From the NCBI RefSeq assembly GCF_000820085.1, contig NZ_CDBN01000004.1, positions 1-51,622 on the forward strand: a DNA stretch of 51,622 bases. Reading direction: 5' to 3'. Positions within the stretch are counted from its first letter, which is position 1; each line of letters begins with the position of its first letter. This DNA comes from Aeromonas sanarellii (lineage in GTDB: Bacteria; Pseudomonadota; Gammaproteobacteria; Enterobacterales; Aeromonadaceae). The notes beneath the pieces were generated by a model. The model was not told where the DNA came from and did not search any database. It was given only the letters and a program-made list of their open reading frames with translations. The position numbers and the translations under genes are program-made. Below are positions 8,537 to 17,500 of this stretch, one piece after another.

Positions 8537-9561
8537 TGGCCAATATCAAGGAGGTGGCGGCGCAGGCGGGGGTCTCCACCACCACAGTCTCCCATGTCAT
8601 CAACGAGACCCGTTTCGTGGCCGAGGAGACCCGGGAGCGGGTCTTCGCCGCCATGCGCGAGCTCAACTATGCCCCCAGCCTGGTGGCCCGCAGCCTCAAG
8701 GTGAAGGAGACCAACAGCATCGGCATGCTGGTTACCACCTCCAGCAACCCCTTCTTCGCCGAGGTGGTGCGCGGGGTGGAGCGCTACTGCTTCGAGCAGG
8801 GTTACAACCTCATGCTGGGCAACACCGAGGGACAGGCCGAGACCGCCCTCTCCTACCTCAAGATGATGCTCAGAAAACGAGTGGATGGCCTGCTGATCAT
8901 GTGCAGCGAGGGGCAGCAGGAGGTGTTCAACCAGCTCGACTGGCTCAAGAGCCTGCCGGTGGTGGTGATGGACTGGGGCATGGAGAACGGCGAAGTGGAT
9001 CTCATCGCCGACAACTCCCATCGCGGCGGCTACCTGGCGACCCGCCACCTGCTGGGGCTGGGCCACACCGCCATCGGCTGCATCACGGGTCCCCACAAGC
9101 GCGCCCCCGCCGATCAGCGGCTGGCAGGCTTCGAGCAGGCGATGCAGGAGGCGGGGTTCGCCGTCAATCCGGCCTGGATCCAGGAGGGGGACTTCGACTG
9201 CGCCAGCGGCGCCGCCGCCATGGAGCGTCTGCTGGCACAGCCCGTGCGTCCCAGCGCTCTTTTTGTGTGCAACGACATGATGGCGATGGGGGCCATCAGT
9301 GCCGCCCATCAGGCGGGGCTGGTGATCCCGCGCGACCTCTCCATCGTCGGCTATGACAACGTGGCACTGGCCCAGTATATGTCGCCGCCGCTCACCACGG
9401 TCAACCAGCCCAAGGAGGAGCTGGGCCGCCTCGCCGTCACCCGGTTGCTGGCTCGCATCAACGGCGAGCAGATAGACAATCGCAGGATCACCGTGGAGCC
9501 GGATCTGGTGATCAGGAACTCCTGTGCCCCCTTCCCCTCCACGGACGGCAAGGCCTCCTGA
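8536..9561 (+). CDS. rbsR: LacI-family ribose repressor RbsR
   Basis: RbsR is the ribose-responsive repressor of this operon and has 341 residues. Residues 1-50 form the LacI helix-turn-helix and hinge (ANIKEVAAQAGVSTTTVSHV, then ARSLKVKETNSIG). Residues about 60-330 form a periplasmic-binding-protein-like effector domain related to RbsB. The start overlaps the rbsK stop, as in E. coli. The palindromes at 3563-3621 are its likely targets, giving autoregulation through the operon promoter. A strong terminator follows. Confidence 0.93.
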   Translation: MANIKEVAAQAGVSTTTVSHVINETRFVAEETRERVFAAMRELNYAPSLVARSLKVKETNSIGMLVTTSSNPFFAEVVRGVERYCFEQGYNLMLGNTEGQAETALSYLKMMLRKRVDGLLIMCSEGQQEVFNQLDWLKSLPVVVMDWGMENGEVDLIADNSHRGGYLATRHLLGLGHTAIGCITGPHKRAPADQRLAGFEQAMQEAGFAVNPAWIQEGDFDCASGAAAMERLLAQPVRPSALFVCNDMMAMGAISAAHQAGLVIPRDLSIVGYDNVALAQYMSPPLTTVNQPKEELGRLAVTRLLARINGEQIDNRRITVEPDLVIRNSCAPFPSTDGKAS

Positions 9562-9578
9562 GGATCAGAAGATACGAG

Positions 9579-9603
9579 AAGGGCGGCCCGAGCCGCCCTT
9601 TTT
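9579..9603. terminator. Terminator of the rbs operon
   Basis: AAGGGCGGC at 9579-9587 pairs with GCCGCCCTT at 9592-9600 around a 4-base loop, and TTTC follows. It lies between two convergent genes, rbsR and the GGDEF gene, and may also serve the minus strand. Confidence 0.85.
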
Positions 9604-9618
9604 CATTTCCTTGTCCCA

Positions 9619-11277
9619 TCAATAGGGCTCGCGCTGCTTGAGCACGTCGCCCTGCCCCGACGCCTCCGTACGGTTCAGGCGCCGCAACCCCAGTTGCCTG
9701 GCAAGGGGGTGCAGCAGGGCAAGGTGATCGGAGGGGTCGGGCAGCCAGTAGCGGATCGGCCAGCCCGCCTGCAAGAGCGCGGGAATCCGGCTGCCGAGCT
9801 CACCCAGCGCCAGCACGCAGTCACGCTGGCGCACCTTGTCCAGCAGGGCCGCGTCCTCCGTCAGGGTCGGCAGCGCCAGGATCAGTGCTCCTTGTGGCAG
9901 GGACGGCAGGAAGGCCAGCACATGGGCCAGTTGCGACGGCTGGCGCAGCGCCAGCAGCAGGGGCTGGCGGAGATCCGCGTCCATCAGCAACCTGGCCACC
10001 ACGGGACCGAGAACGCCGCGCTCCTGCATCCAGTCCACGTCACACACCTGCTGCCCCACCCGCCAGCGCACGCCGATGGCCGTCACCCACTCTCCCCGCT
10101 CGTCTTGCAGGGGCTCGAAGACGGTCTCCAGGGGCGAGGGCGCCGCCCCCGCCAGCCACTCCCGCAACTGGTGCAGTTGCCGCTGGTTCATGCTGAGGGT
10201 CGCCTTCATCGCCGACTGGTACCAGACCAAGGTGCCATTGCTGCGTTTGGCTTCATTCAGTGCCAATATAGCCTGCTCCAGCAGCTGCTCGGCCTCCTCG
10301 CCCCCCTCGACCCTGGCCACCCCGAAGCGGCAGGCGAGGTCGAAACTGCTCTCCCGGGTCACGAACTCGAACTGCAGCAGATTCACCATGGCCTCCATGC
10401 GGGCCTCGAGCTCCTCATGGTCGGTGGCCAGCACCACGGCAAATTCATCTCCCCCCAGGCGATAGGCCAGGCCGGGGCAGGCTTGCCGCAGTCTCGCGGC
10501 GACCGCCTGCAACAGGCGATCACCGACCTGGTAGCCGAGCAGATCATTGACCTGCTTAAACCGCTTGAGATCGAGCACCACCAGGGCCTGGATCCGGCCC
10601 CGCTGCAGGGACTGCCTGAGCTGCCCCTGCAAGGCCCGGCGGTTGCCCAGCCGGGTCATGGGATCGAGCAGGGAGAGCCGGCGATTCTGCAGGTTGGTGC
10701 GGATCAGGGCGAAGACCAGCACGCCCCCCATCACCAGCAGGATCAGCTGCCAGATCTGGATCCAGAACAGGCTCTGACGCAGCTGGTGGAGTGACGCCTC
10801 CCGCTCCTGACCGGAGAGGATCTGATCCCCTATCAGCTCCACCTGGCGGGTCAGGTCGGCAATCCGGACCAGCGCCCGATCGAGGGCCTCGCCCTTTTGC
10901 AGCGCACCAGCCTGGACCTGGGGCTCCAGCATCTTGATCTCGTCAAACAGCTTGGTCAGCACCTCGCCCAGCCCATGCCGGGCGCGGGCATCTGCGGTTT
11001 CGGTGCCGACCAGAAACACATCCAGCCGGTTCCACAGCAGATCGTAATCCAGGCTCAGGGTCTCCATGTCGAGGCCGTCGGCCCGGTAGAGGCGCAGGTC
11101 GTAGAGGAAACGCTGGGATTCCAGCATCACCTGGCTGATGTTCCAGTGGGTGTTGCGGTAGAAGATGTCGACCAGCTGTTCGTGCCGGCTCTGCAGATAG
11201 AGGCCCCACACGGAGGAAAACAGGAAGCAGAGCGAGATGGCGGCCAGCAGCAGATTGTGGCGCTGTCGACGGGTCAC
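9619..11277 (-). CDS. Membrane GGDEF protein with a degenerate EAL-like tail
   Basis: This 552-residue protein is a probable diguanylate cyclase that makes cyclic di-GMP. Hydrophobic segments at about 8-27 and 171-192 bracket a helical periplasmic sensor region of about 140 residues. The GGDEF domain covers about 200-355, with an intact GGDEF at 275-279, so activity is expected. No RxxD inhibitory site is found at the usual place before GGDEF. Residues about 365-540 look like a decayed EAL domain: spacing and secondary pattern fit, but the EAL motif and metal ligands are missing. The start is GTG and overlaps the stop of the upstream small periplasmic gene (GTGA), so the two are translationally coupled and probably work together. 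Confidence 0.85.
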   Translation of the reverse strand: MTRRQRHNLLLAAISLCFLFSSVWGLYLQSRHEQLVDIFYRNTHWNISQVMLESQRFLYDLRLYRADGLDMETLSLDYDLLWNRLDVFLVGTETADARARHGLGEVLTKLFDEIKMLEPQVQAGALQKGEALDRALVRIADLTRQVELIGDQILSGQEREASLHQLRQSLFWIQIWQLILLVMGGVLVFALIRTNLQNRRLSLLDPMTRLGNRRALQGQLRQSLQRGRIQALVVLDLKRFKQVNDLLGYQVGDRLLQAVAARLRQACPGLAYRLGGDEFAVVLATDHEELEARMEAMVNLLQFEFVTRESSFDLACRFGVARVEGGEEAEQLLEQAILALNEAKRSNGTLVWYQSAMKATLSMNQRQLHQLREWLAGAAPSPLETVFEPLQDERGEWVTAIGVRWRVGQQVCDVDWMQERGVLGPVVARLLMDADLRQPLLLALRQPSQLAHVLAFLPSLPQGALILALPTLTEDAALLDKVRQRDCVLALGELGSRIPALLQAGWPIRYWLPDPSDHLALLHPLARQLGLRRLNRTEASGQGDVLKQREPY

Positions 11278-11750
11278 TTGACGACCTCGATGCGGATCGT
11301 CTGCCAGACCATGTTGTTGTGGATGGCGGAGACATCCATCTCGGGGTGCGCCGAGAGAGGGATCAGCAGCCAGAGCGGCCCCTTGTTGCGGCGGGTCAGC
11401 GGCTTGCCATCCTGGTGGCGCACCAGGGTGAGCGGCACCTTGGCAAACAGGGAGAGATCGACCCGTTGCCGGTAGCCATTGAGCGCCACCACATCGAGCA
11501 CGCTGGCCCCGGCGGCCCCTTGCGCCGCCAGCACGCTGACCAGGGTCGGACCGCGGTAGCGGTGGACACCGACGGTCCAGGGGGTGGCCGTCTCGAATTC
11601 CACCTGGGGCAAGGCGGCCAGTGCCGCCTCGTCCAGGGTGACTTCCCGCTTGTCCGGCAGGATCAATTGCAACAGGGGAGTAGCAGCCTGAGTCCCGAAC
11701 GAGATCAGCACCAGCAGAAGGGAAATGAACCCGAACTTTCGAATATCCAT
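11274..11750 (-). CDS. Small periplasmic protein, oxidoreductase molybdopterin-fold-like
   Basis: The protein has about 158 residues. A signal peptide (ISLLLVLISFGTQA) places it in the periplasm. The body resembles small proteins with the sulfite-oxidase (molybdopterin-binding) fold: LVSVLAAQGA, DVVALNGYRQRVDLS and GPLWLLIPL are similar in type. There is no Cys in the whole chain, so the usual molybdenum ligand is absent and catalysis is unlikely. The stop overlaps the start of the GGDEF gene, which suggests a ligand-binding partner for that sensor. ATG 11750 is chosen for its clean signal peptide; a GTG at 11768 is an alternative, and neither has a well-spaced ribosome-binding site. Confidence 0.6.
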   Translation of the reverse strand: MDIRKFGFISLLLVLISFGTQAATPLLQLILPDKREVTLDEAALAALPQVEFETATPWTVGVHRYRGPTLVSVLAAQGAAGASVLDVVALNGYRQRVDLSLFAKVPLTLVRHQDGKPLTRRNKGPLWLLIPLSAHPEMDVSAIHNNMVWQTIRIEVVK

Positions 11751-11834
11751 ATATGTTGCGCCAGCCACATCCTTGTTGTTGGAGTCAGTGTGGCGACTTC
11801 ATAGAGCCAATGCAACTGTGTTTATTCTCAATAG

Positions 11835-12608
11835 TTATGAGCCACGCATCTCCATCCAGTTGTGCCCCTCTATCTGTCTGGGCTGGTGCACGCCGCAGCT
11901 TTGCAGCAGTTCGTCCACGAAGGCAGGCACCAGCAGGGATGCCGGGCCGTAGCGCTTCTCGTCAAACTGGCTTCCCACCTCGCTCGGCTCCAGATTGAGC
12001 TCCACTGTATGGGCTCCGTTCAGGCCGGCCTCATGCACGAAGCCGGCAGCCGGATACACGGCGCCGGACGTACCGATGGAGAGGAAGAGATCGCACTGGG
12101 CCAGGGCGGAATAGATGCGATCCAGCCCAAGCGGCATCTCGCCGAACCAGACCACATGAGGCCGCAGCGGCTGGGGCAGCTGACAGCAGGAGCAGAGCTC
12201 GTGCTGGTGGAGATCCCCGCGCCATTCGATCACCTGGCCCGACCCCGGGCAGCGCGCCTTGAGCAGCTCCCCGTGCATGTGGATGAGGTTCTTGCTGCCC
12301 GCGCTCTCGTGCAGGTTGTCGATGTTCTGGGTGATCAGGGTCACGCGCCCGGGCAACAGGCGCTCGAGGCGGGCCAGGGCATAGTGGGCAGGGTTGGGGT
12401 GGATCTCGTCCCGCTGCAACTGATGGCGCCGGGCATTGTAGAAGCGTTGCACCAGTTCGGGATCTCGCGCATAGCCCTCCGGGGTCGCCACGTCTTCCAC
12501 CCTGTGTTCCTCCCAGAGGCCATCACAGGCCCGAAAGGTCTTGATACCGGATTCGGCAGAGATGCCGGCACCGGTGAGGATCACGATATGTTTGGCTGAC
12601 TGCACCAT
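11835..12608 (-). CDS. cobB: NAD-dependent protein deacylase, sirtuin CobB
   Basis: CobB removes acetyl, and in class III members succinyl, groups from protein lysines, consuming NAD. The product has 257 residues. GAGISAESG at 13-21 and QNID at 94-97 bind NAD, and His112 (HMHGE) is the catalytic base. C120 with the ELCSCC cysteines near 139-142 forms the zinc site. Y57 and R60 (YNAR) match the YxxR pair of desuccinylase-capable sirtuins. [12 protein letters not shown] and NLEPSEVG closely match the E. coli protein, with which this form shares a short N-terminus. GGAGGAGAA precedes the ATG. It lies 72 bases downstream of a Pat-like acetyltransferase gene, the opposing activity. Confidence 0.93.
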   Translation of the reverse strand: MVQSAKHIVILTGAGISAESGIKTFRACDGLWEEHRVEDVATPEGYARDPELVQRFYNARRHQLQRDEIHPNPAHYALARLERLLPGRVTLITQNIDNLHESAGSKNLIHMHGELLKARCPGSGQVIEWRGDLHQHELCSCCQLPQPLRPHVVWFGEMPLGLDRIYSALAQCDLFLSIGTSGAVYPAAGFVHEAGLNGAHTVELNLEPSEVGSQFDEKRYGPASLLVPAFVDELLQSCGVHQPRQIEGHNWMEMRGS

Positions 12609-12680
12609 GGTTGTTCTCCTCCAACGGGTGACAGGCTGACCTTAGCACAAGAGAGGGGGGCGGCCCATTCGCCCTTGGTC

Positions 12681-13295
12681 TTATGGCCGGGCAGCAATAC
12701 GACCCGCCAGGACGCTCAAGTCCAGCCTGGCGAAGACCATCTCCCGCCCCGTCACCAGGGTCAGCGGCAGCCCCAGCCCCTTCAAGAGCGCCAGCATGGG
12801 CCGATTCTGGCCCAGCACCTCGGCGGTCCACTCCCGGATCCCCTCCCCGTGCGCCAGCAGGGCCAGCGCCAGCAGGATGCGCCGCCCGGCGCCGCGATGC
12901 TGGAAATGATCCGCCACTATGCAGGAGAACTCGGCCCTGTCGGGATGCAGGCGCCGGCGCACGGACTGGGCCATGGCCAGCGGCAGGCCCTGCTCATCGG
13001 TGAGCAGCAGCCCTATCTGGGGCGCCCTGGGGTAGTCGAGAAAGAGCGCGAGCTGCTCCGGGGTCGGGGGCTGCTTGGCGCGCATGAAGCGCAGGTAGAC
13101 GCTTTGCTCGCTCAGCGCCTCATAGGCGGCCCGCACGCGCTCGGGATCGCTGCCAGCCAGCTCCTGCAGCCGGCAGCGCACCCCGCCCACCGTCATCTTC
13201 ACCGGCAGGGAAGCCCGCGAGACGGGGGGCGTCCAGCCGTTCAATCCCCTGTCCAGGCGCGCCTCATCGAGGGGCCAGCAGAGATAGTGCGGCAC
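12681..13295 (-). CDS. Stand-alone GNAT acetyltransferase, Pat/YfiQ-type domain
   Basis: The 204-residue product is a GNAT acetyltransferase. Residues about 38-175 resemble the C-terminal GNAT domain of the protein lysine acetyltransferase Pat (YfiQ): ALSEQSVYLRFM, EFSCIVADHFQHRGAGRRIL (acetyl-CoA loop, about 122-141) and AEVLGQNRPMLALLKGLGL. The large NDP-forming acyl-CoA synthetase-like part of Pat is absent. The first 35 residues have no clear match. Its ATG lies 3 bases after the stop of the REC gene, so it is almost certainly in the kinase/REC operon. The sirtuin cobB follows. Protein acetylation is the likely role; a small-molecule substrate cannot be excluded. Confidence 0.75.
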   Translation of the reverse strand: MPHYLCWPLDEARLDRGLNGWTPPVSRASLPVKMTVGGVRCRLQELAGSDPERVRAAYEALSEQSVYLRFMRAKQPPTPEQLALFLDYPRAPQIGLLLTDEQGLPLAMAQSVRRRLHPDRAEFSCIVADHFQHRGAGRRILLALALLAHGEGIREWTAEVLGQNRPMLALLKGLGLPLTLVTGREMVFARLDLSVLAGRIAARP

Positions 13296-13298
13296 GGC

Positions 13299-14549
13299 TT
13301 ACCAGCGCCCCGCCATGCCGTAGTCCTGCCACTGGGCGGCGTCGAGCAGATTGAAGGGATCATCGAGGTAGAGGGCGATGCCGAGCTCCCTGGCCCGCTG
13401 GATGAAGCGGGCCAGCAGGGAATCCGCGGCCATCGCCTCCAGCTCGGGCAGCATGTGCTGCCCCAGCAGCAGGGATTGCAGCGGCAGACGCTCCAGCAGA
13501 TCGAACGGCAGGTGCTGAGCGTTGTCGAGCAGCAGGGCCAGCCTCGCCCCCGCCAGGCTCGCCTGTAACACCAGGGCGAAGCGATCCGCATGGCTCAGCA
13601 GGTTATCCCGCCGATGGATGACCAGGGTCAGCTCGCTCGCCGGACGCCCGTGGTGCTCCAGCCAGGCCTTGAGCGGTTCCCAGTGTGGCGACAGGCCGTT
13701 CAGGGTCAGCCAGACGGGCAGCGTGAACGACTCCGCCTCCGCCAGCAGGCCAAGCTGCCCCCTCTGTTCCCCCTGCCAACTGCGGATGGTTCGCTTCAGG
13801 CCGCCGAGTCGGCGCCGGCGCTGGGGCCCCAGATAGAGCACCTTGAGCAGCCGCAGCAGATCGTCGCTCTGCAGCGGCTTGGCCAAGGCCGCCAGCACGT
13901 TGAACCCCGCGTCGTGCAGCAGACGCCTGGCCCCGTCGATCAGGGTCTGATCGTGGGCGGAGAGCAGTATGATGGGCAGGCCGCTGTGACGATATTGGGG
14001 ATGGCTCATCAGCAGGCTGATGGCATCCTGCTCCGCCAGGCTGAGATCGCAGATAAGCAGCCCCACGCCCCCCTCCTCCAGGGCCCGCAGGCAACCTTCG
14101 CCATCCTGCACCCAGTGGCAGGGTGTCCCCAGGGCCTGGATCTCCTGCTGGATGCAGGCACCCTGGAAGGGGTGATCCTCGAGCAGCAGGATCTGCAACC
14201 GGGCAAGCCAGGCCCGCCACTCCCGCTCCCGTGCCTGCACCCCTTCGAGCCAGGGATCGGACAGGCGATAGATCCCCACTCCCGGGGTCAGCAGCTGCGG
14301 CAGGTAGTCGGCCCCGGCATGGGAGGCGGGATCGAACAGGGCGATGGCCCCGGCGGCAAACAGTCCCTCCCATTGCCAGCCGGCATCGGGCAGGGTGCGA
14401 TGCAGGCTGGCGTAGGCCGGCAGGCCCGCCGCCTTCGCCGCCTGATGGGAGGCGGCGTCCAGGGCATAGACGCTGACGGGGTGAAACACGGGCCCCTGGC
14501 TGTCATCCGACTCCAGCAGGGCCAACAACTCTTCATCGGTGATGATCAT
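13299..14549 (-). CDS. REC-domain protein with degenerate EAL-like output
   Basis: The product has 416 residues. Residues 1-115 are unassigned and may be a second, decayed receiver-like region. Residues 118-240 form a REC domain: acidic pair E124/D125, phosphoacceptor D168 (LLICDLSL), S197 (ILLSAHD) and K224 (AKPLQ). Residues about 265-416 resemble an EAL domain by order (LALLLDNAQHLPFDLLERL is placed like the usual DDFGTG stretch), but the EAL motif and metal ligands are absent, so phosphodiesterase activity is not expected. It starts 1 base after the stop of the hybrid kinase gene and ends 3 bases before the GNAT gene. It is the probable phosphorelay target of that kinase. Confidence 0.75.
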   Translation of the reverse strand: MIITDEELLALLESDDSQGPVFHPVSVYALDAASHQAAKAAGLPAYASLHRTLPDAGWQWEGLFAAGAIALFDPASHAGADYLPQLLTPGVGIYRLSDPWLEGVQAREREWRAWLARLQILLLEDHPFQGACIQQEIQALGTPCHWVQDGEGCLRALEEGGVGLLICDLSLAEQDAISLLMSHPQYRHSGLPIILLSAHDQTLIDGARRLLHDAGFNVLAALAKPLQSDDLLRLLKVLYLGPQRRRRLGGLKRTIRSWQGEQRGQLGLLAEAESFTLPVWLTLNGLSPHWEPLKAWLEHHGRPASELTLVIHRRDNLLSHADRFALVLQASLAGARLALLLDNAQHLPFDLLERLPLQSLLLGQHMLPELEAMAADSLLARFIQRARELGIALYLDDPFNLLDAAQWQDYGMAGRW

Positions 14550-14550
14550 C

Positions 14551-17500
14551 TCATGCTCTTTCGCCCAGTTGCCGACAGACCTCTTCCACGGCCAGCCTCA
14601 ACTCAGTTGCAAGGGGGTGGTCGGGGGCCTCCTGCCAACGGTCGATCACCCGGACCAGCGAGGTGGCCCCCACCATTTTGGCGGCCCCCTTCATCTTGTG
14701 TAAAGCCGCATTGAGGGCATGGGGGTCCCCTTGTGCGAGGCACTGCTCAATGTCCGCCAGCTCCTGGCGAACCGAGGTCAGGTAAATTCCGATGAGGGCC
14801 GGGCTCAGCAGCGCGGACAGGGGCATGGCCTGAGGAGCCTGTGCCACCTCAGCGCCGTTGCGACCGGAGACGGTGCGCAGCAGGATGGCCAGCTCCTTCA
14901 GCAGCACGGGCTTGTCCAGATGACCCTGGCAGCCGCACTCGGCGAGCCGCTGCGCCGCCTGCTCGCTGAGATCGGCGGTGATCACGTAGACCGGCAGATG
15001 CTGCCAGTGTGCCGAGGTCCGCAGCTGCCTGCACAGCTCGGCCCCGTCCATCACCGGCATCTGCAGATCGGTCAGCACCAGATCCACCGTCTCCGATCGC
15101 AGGATGTCGAGGGCCAGGCGGCCGTTGGCGGCGCTCAGTACCCGGGCCCCCAGCTGACCGAGCTGCATGCTGATCAGCACCCGGTTCACTTCGTGATCTT
15201 CCACCAGGAGCACGCGCAGGCCGGCGCCCGGCAGATCCCTGATCTCCTCCCCCGCCTGGGCAAGCCTGGGTTGCAGCAGGCTGACCACGGAGCCCGGGAT
15301 CCAGGGCTCCCCCTGCCAGGACCAGGCGCGCAGTCCCCGCTCATCCACCAGGACGCCGAGGCCGGGGGCCATCCCATCCTCGGCGACCCCCAGCTCGGCG
15401 AGCCAGGGACGCAGGTAGGCCTGCTCCTCGGGGGGCAGTTGCAGGGACAGCCGCTTGACTCTGGGCTGCCAGGGCGCTTTCTCCTGCACCTGTCTGAGGG
15501 GCCAGACACAGATGAAGCGGCTGCCGCCGGTGGCCACGGGCTCGACCCGGATCTCGCCGCCCATCTGCTCCATCAACTGGCGACAGATGGCGAGCCCGAG
15601 CCCCGTGCCCTGGGCCCGGATCTGTCCCGGCTCCTCCCCCTGCTCGAAGGGCTGGAACAACCGGGGCAGCAGCTCGGCGCTGATGCCGGGCCCCTGATCG
15701 TCCACGCCGCACCAGATCCACTCCCCCTGCCGGCGAGCCCACAGCACCACTTCTCCCCGCTCGCTGAACTTGATGGCGTTGGAGAGCAGGTTGTGCAGCA
15801 CCTGCTGCACCCGGTGGGGATCGAGCTCCATCAGGGCGGGCAGCGCCGGATCCAGGTTGAGGCGCAGCTGCAGATGCCGGGAGCGCGCCTTGGACCAGTG
15901 CACCGCCGCCACGTGTTCGCACAGCTCCACCAGATCCGTGGGCTGCAAGGAGAGCCGCAGCTGGCGCGTCTCGTTGCGGCTGAAGTCGAGTACGTCGTTG
16001 AGCAGCCCCAGCAACTCGTTGCCCGCCTGCCTGACGTGCGCCAGCACCGAGGCCTGCTCGGCAGAGAGCTCGGTCTGATCCAGCCACTCCAGCAGGCCGA
16101 GCATGGCGTTCATGGGGGTGCGGATCTCGTGGCTCACGGCGGCCAGGAAACGCCCCTTAGCGAGCACGGCCTGCTGGGCCTGCTCGTGGGAGAGCTGCAG
16201 GGAGTGCTCCTGCTCCACCCTGCTGGTCACATCCTGCACCACCCCGTAGACGCGCCACCCCTCCCCCTGGCGACGTCCCCTGCCGGAGAACTGCAGCCAG
16301 CGCAGCCCCTTGGCTGGGTGCTGGTAGCGCAGCAGATGGGAGAAGGGGCGTCCCGCCTGCAACATGGTCAGCATGGGAGCCCGCATCTCGCGCCTGTCCT
16401 GGCGAGAGATGCGAGTGAGCGTCTCGTTGGGATTGCTCCGGATCTGCTGGCTGGCCAGCCCCAGCAGCTCGTGGCTGCCGCGGCTCACAAACTCCACCCG
16501 GGTGATGGCCCCGTCCAGCAGGGTGAATTGCAGCACTACGCCGGGCACCGTATTGGTCAGGGCCCGCAGGCGCCGCTCCGCCTGGCGCAGCAACCGGGTG
16601 CGCTCGCGCAGGGCGCTGATGTCCGAGAGGGCGATGAGATCCCCGGCCGGGGCCTGCGGCCCCAGGCGCAGCGGGATCTGGGCATAGGAGTAGACCTGCT
16701 CGTGCAGCGCCAGCTCCCCCTCCGCCCCCTGCAACTGGGGAGCAGGCAGCACCAGATCGGCGGCGTAGCGCGCCTCCATCCGCTTGGCCCGCTTGTTGCG
16801 CTTGATCACCTCCCCTTTGTCATTGCGAAGAAACACGGGGACCGGCAGCGCCTGGAAGAGGGATTCCCGGAACTTGCTCTCCAGCGCCAGCGCCTGCTCC
16901 GCCTTCTGGCGCTCCCGCGCCTCCTGGGCCAGCTGCTGGCGGGAGCGCCAGATCAGCCAGATCACCGCCATGCTGATCACCAGGGCCAGCATGACGGAGC
17001 CGAGCCAGAAGCCGTAGCTGACCCCCTCCTGCTGGTTCAGGACGAGACGCCGCCAGCGCTGATCCAGCTCGTTCACCTGGCGATCGTTGATGGTCATCAG
17101 GCTCTGCTCCAGCACCCCCGCCAGTCTGGACTGGCCCGGCCGGATGGCAAAGCCGAGGCCAAAGCGCTGGGGCAGCTCAGTGATGGCGAGGTCACTCAAC
17201 TGGTTGTTGCGAAGGGGATACTGCAGCTGGTACAGCTCCGCCAGCATGGCCTGGGCATCGCCGTGCTGTACCGCCGCCAGCCCTTGCAGCAGGTTGTCGG
17301 TCACTTCCCACTCGTGCTGGCCGAAGCGGGCTAGCAGGCTGGTGTCATAGAGCATCCTGGGGACCATCACCTTGCCGCTGACCTCCGCCAGGGATCTGGG
17401 GGCCCCCTGCTTGCGGCTGACCAGGGCGTAGCGACTGGTCGCCACCACCCGGGTGAATTCAAACTCCGACCCCAGCGCCGGAGACTCCAGCAGGCCGGCC

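Noticed and set aside
9579..9603. Repeated GGGCGGC-type hairpins (also near 22471, 40468 and 38801) considered as a dispersed repeat family
   Set aside because: Each is a simple terminator at a gene end with a different loop and flanks. No shared longer sequence was found, so they are not repeats of mobile origin.
14719..17334. A plus-strand open frame of 871 codons opposite the hybrid kinase
   Set aside because: It lies wholly inside the kinase gene in the complementary codon phase, shows repetitive Gln/Leu/His/Gly composition and has no domain.
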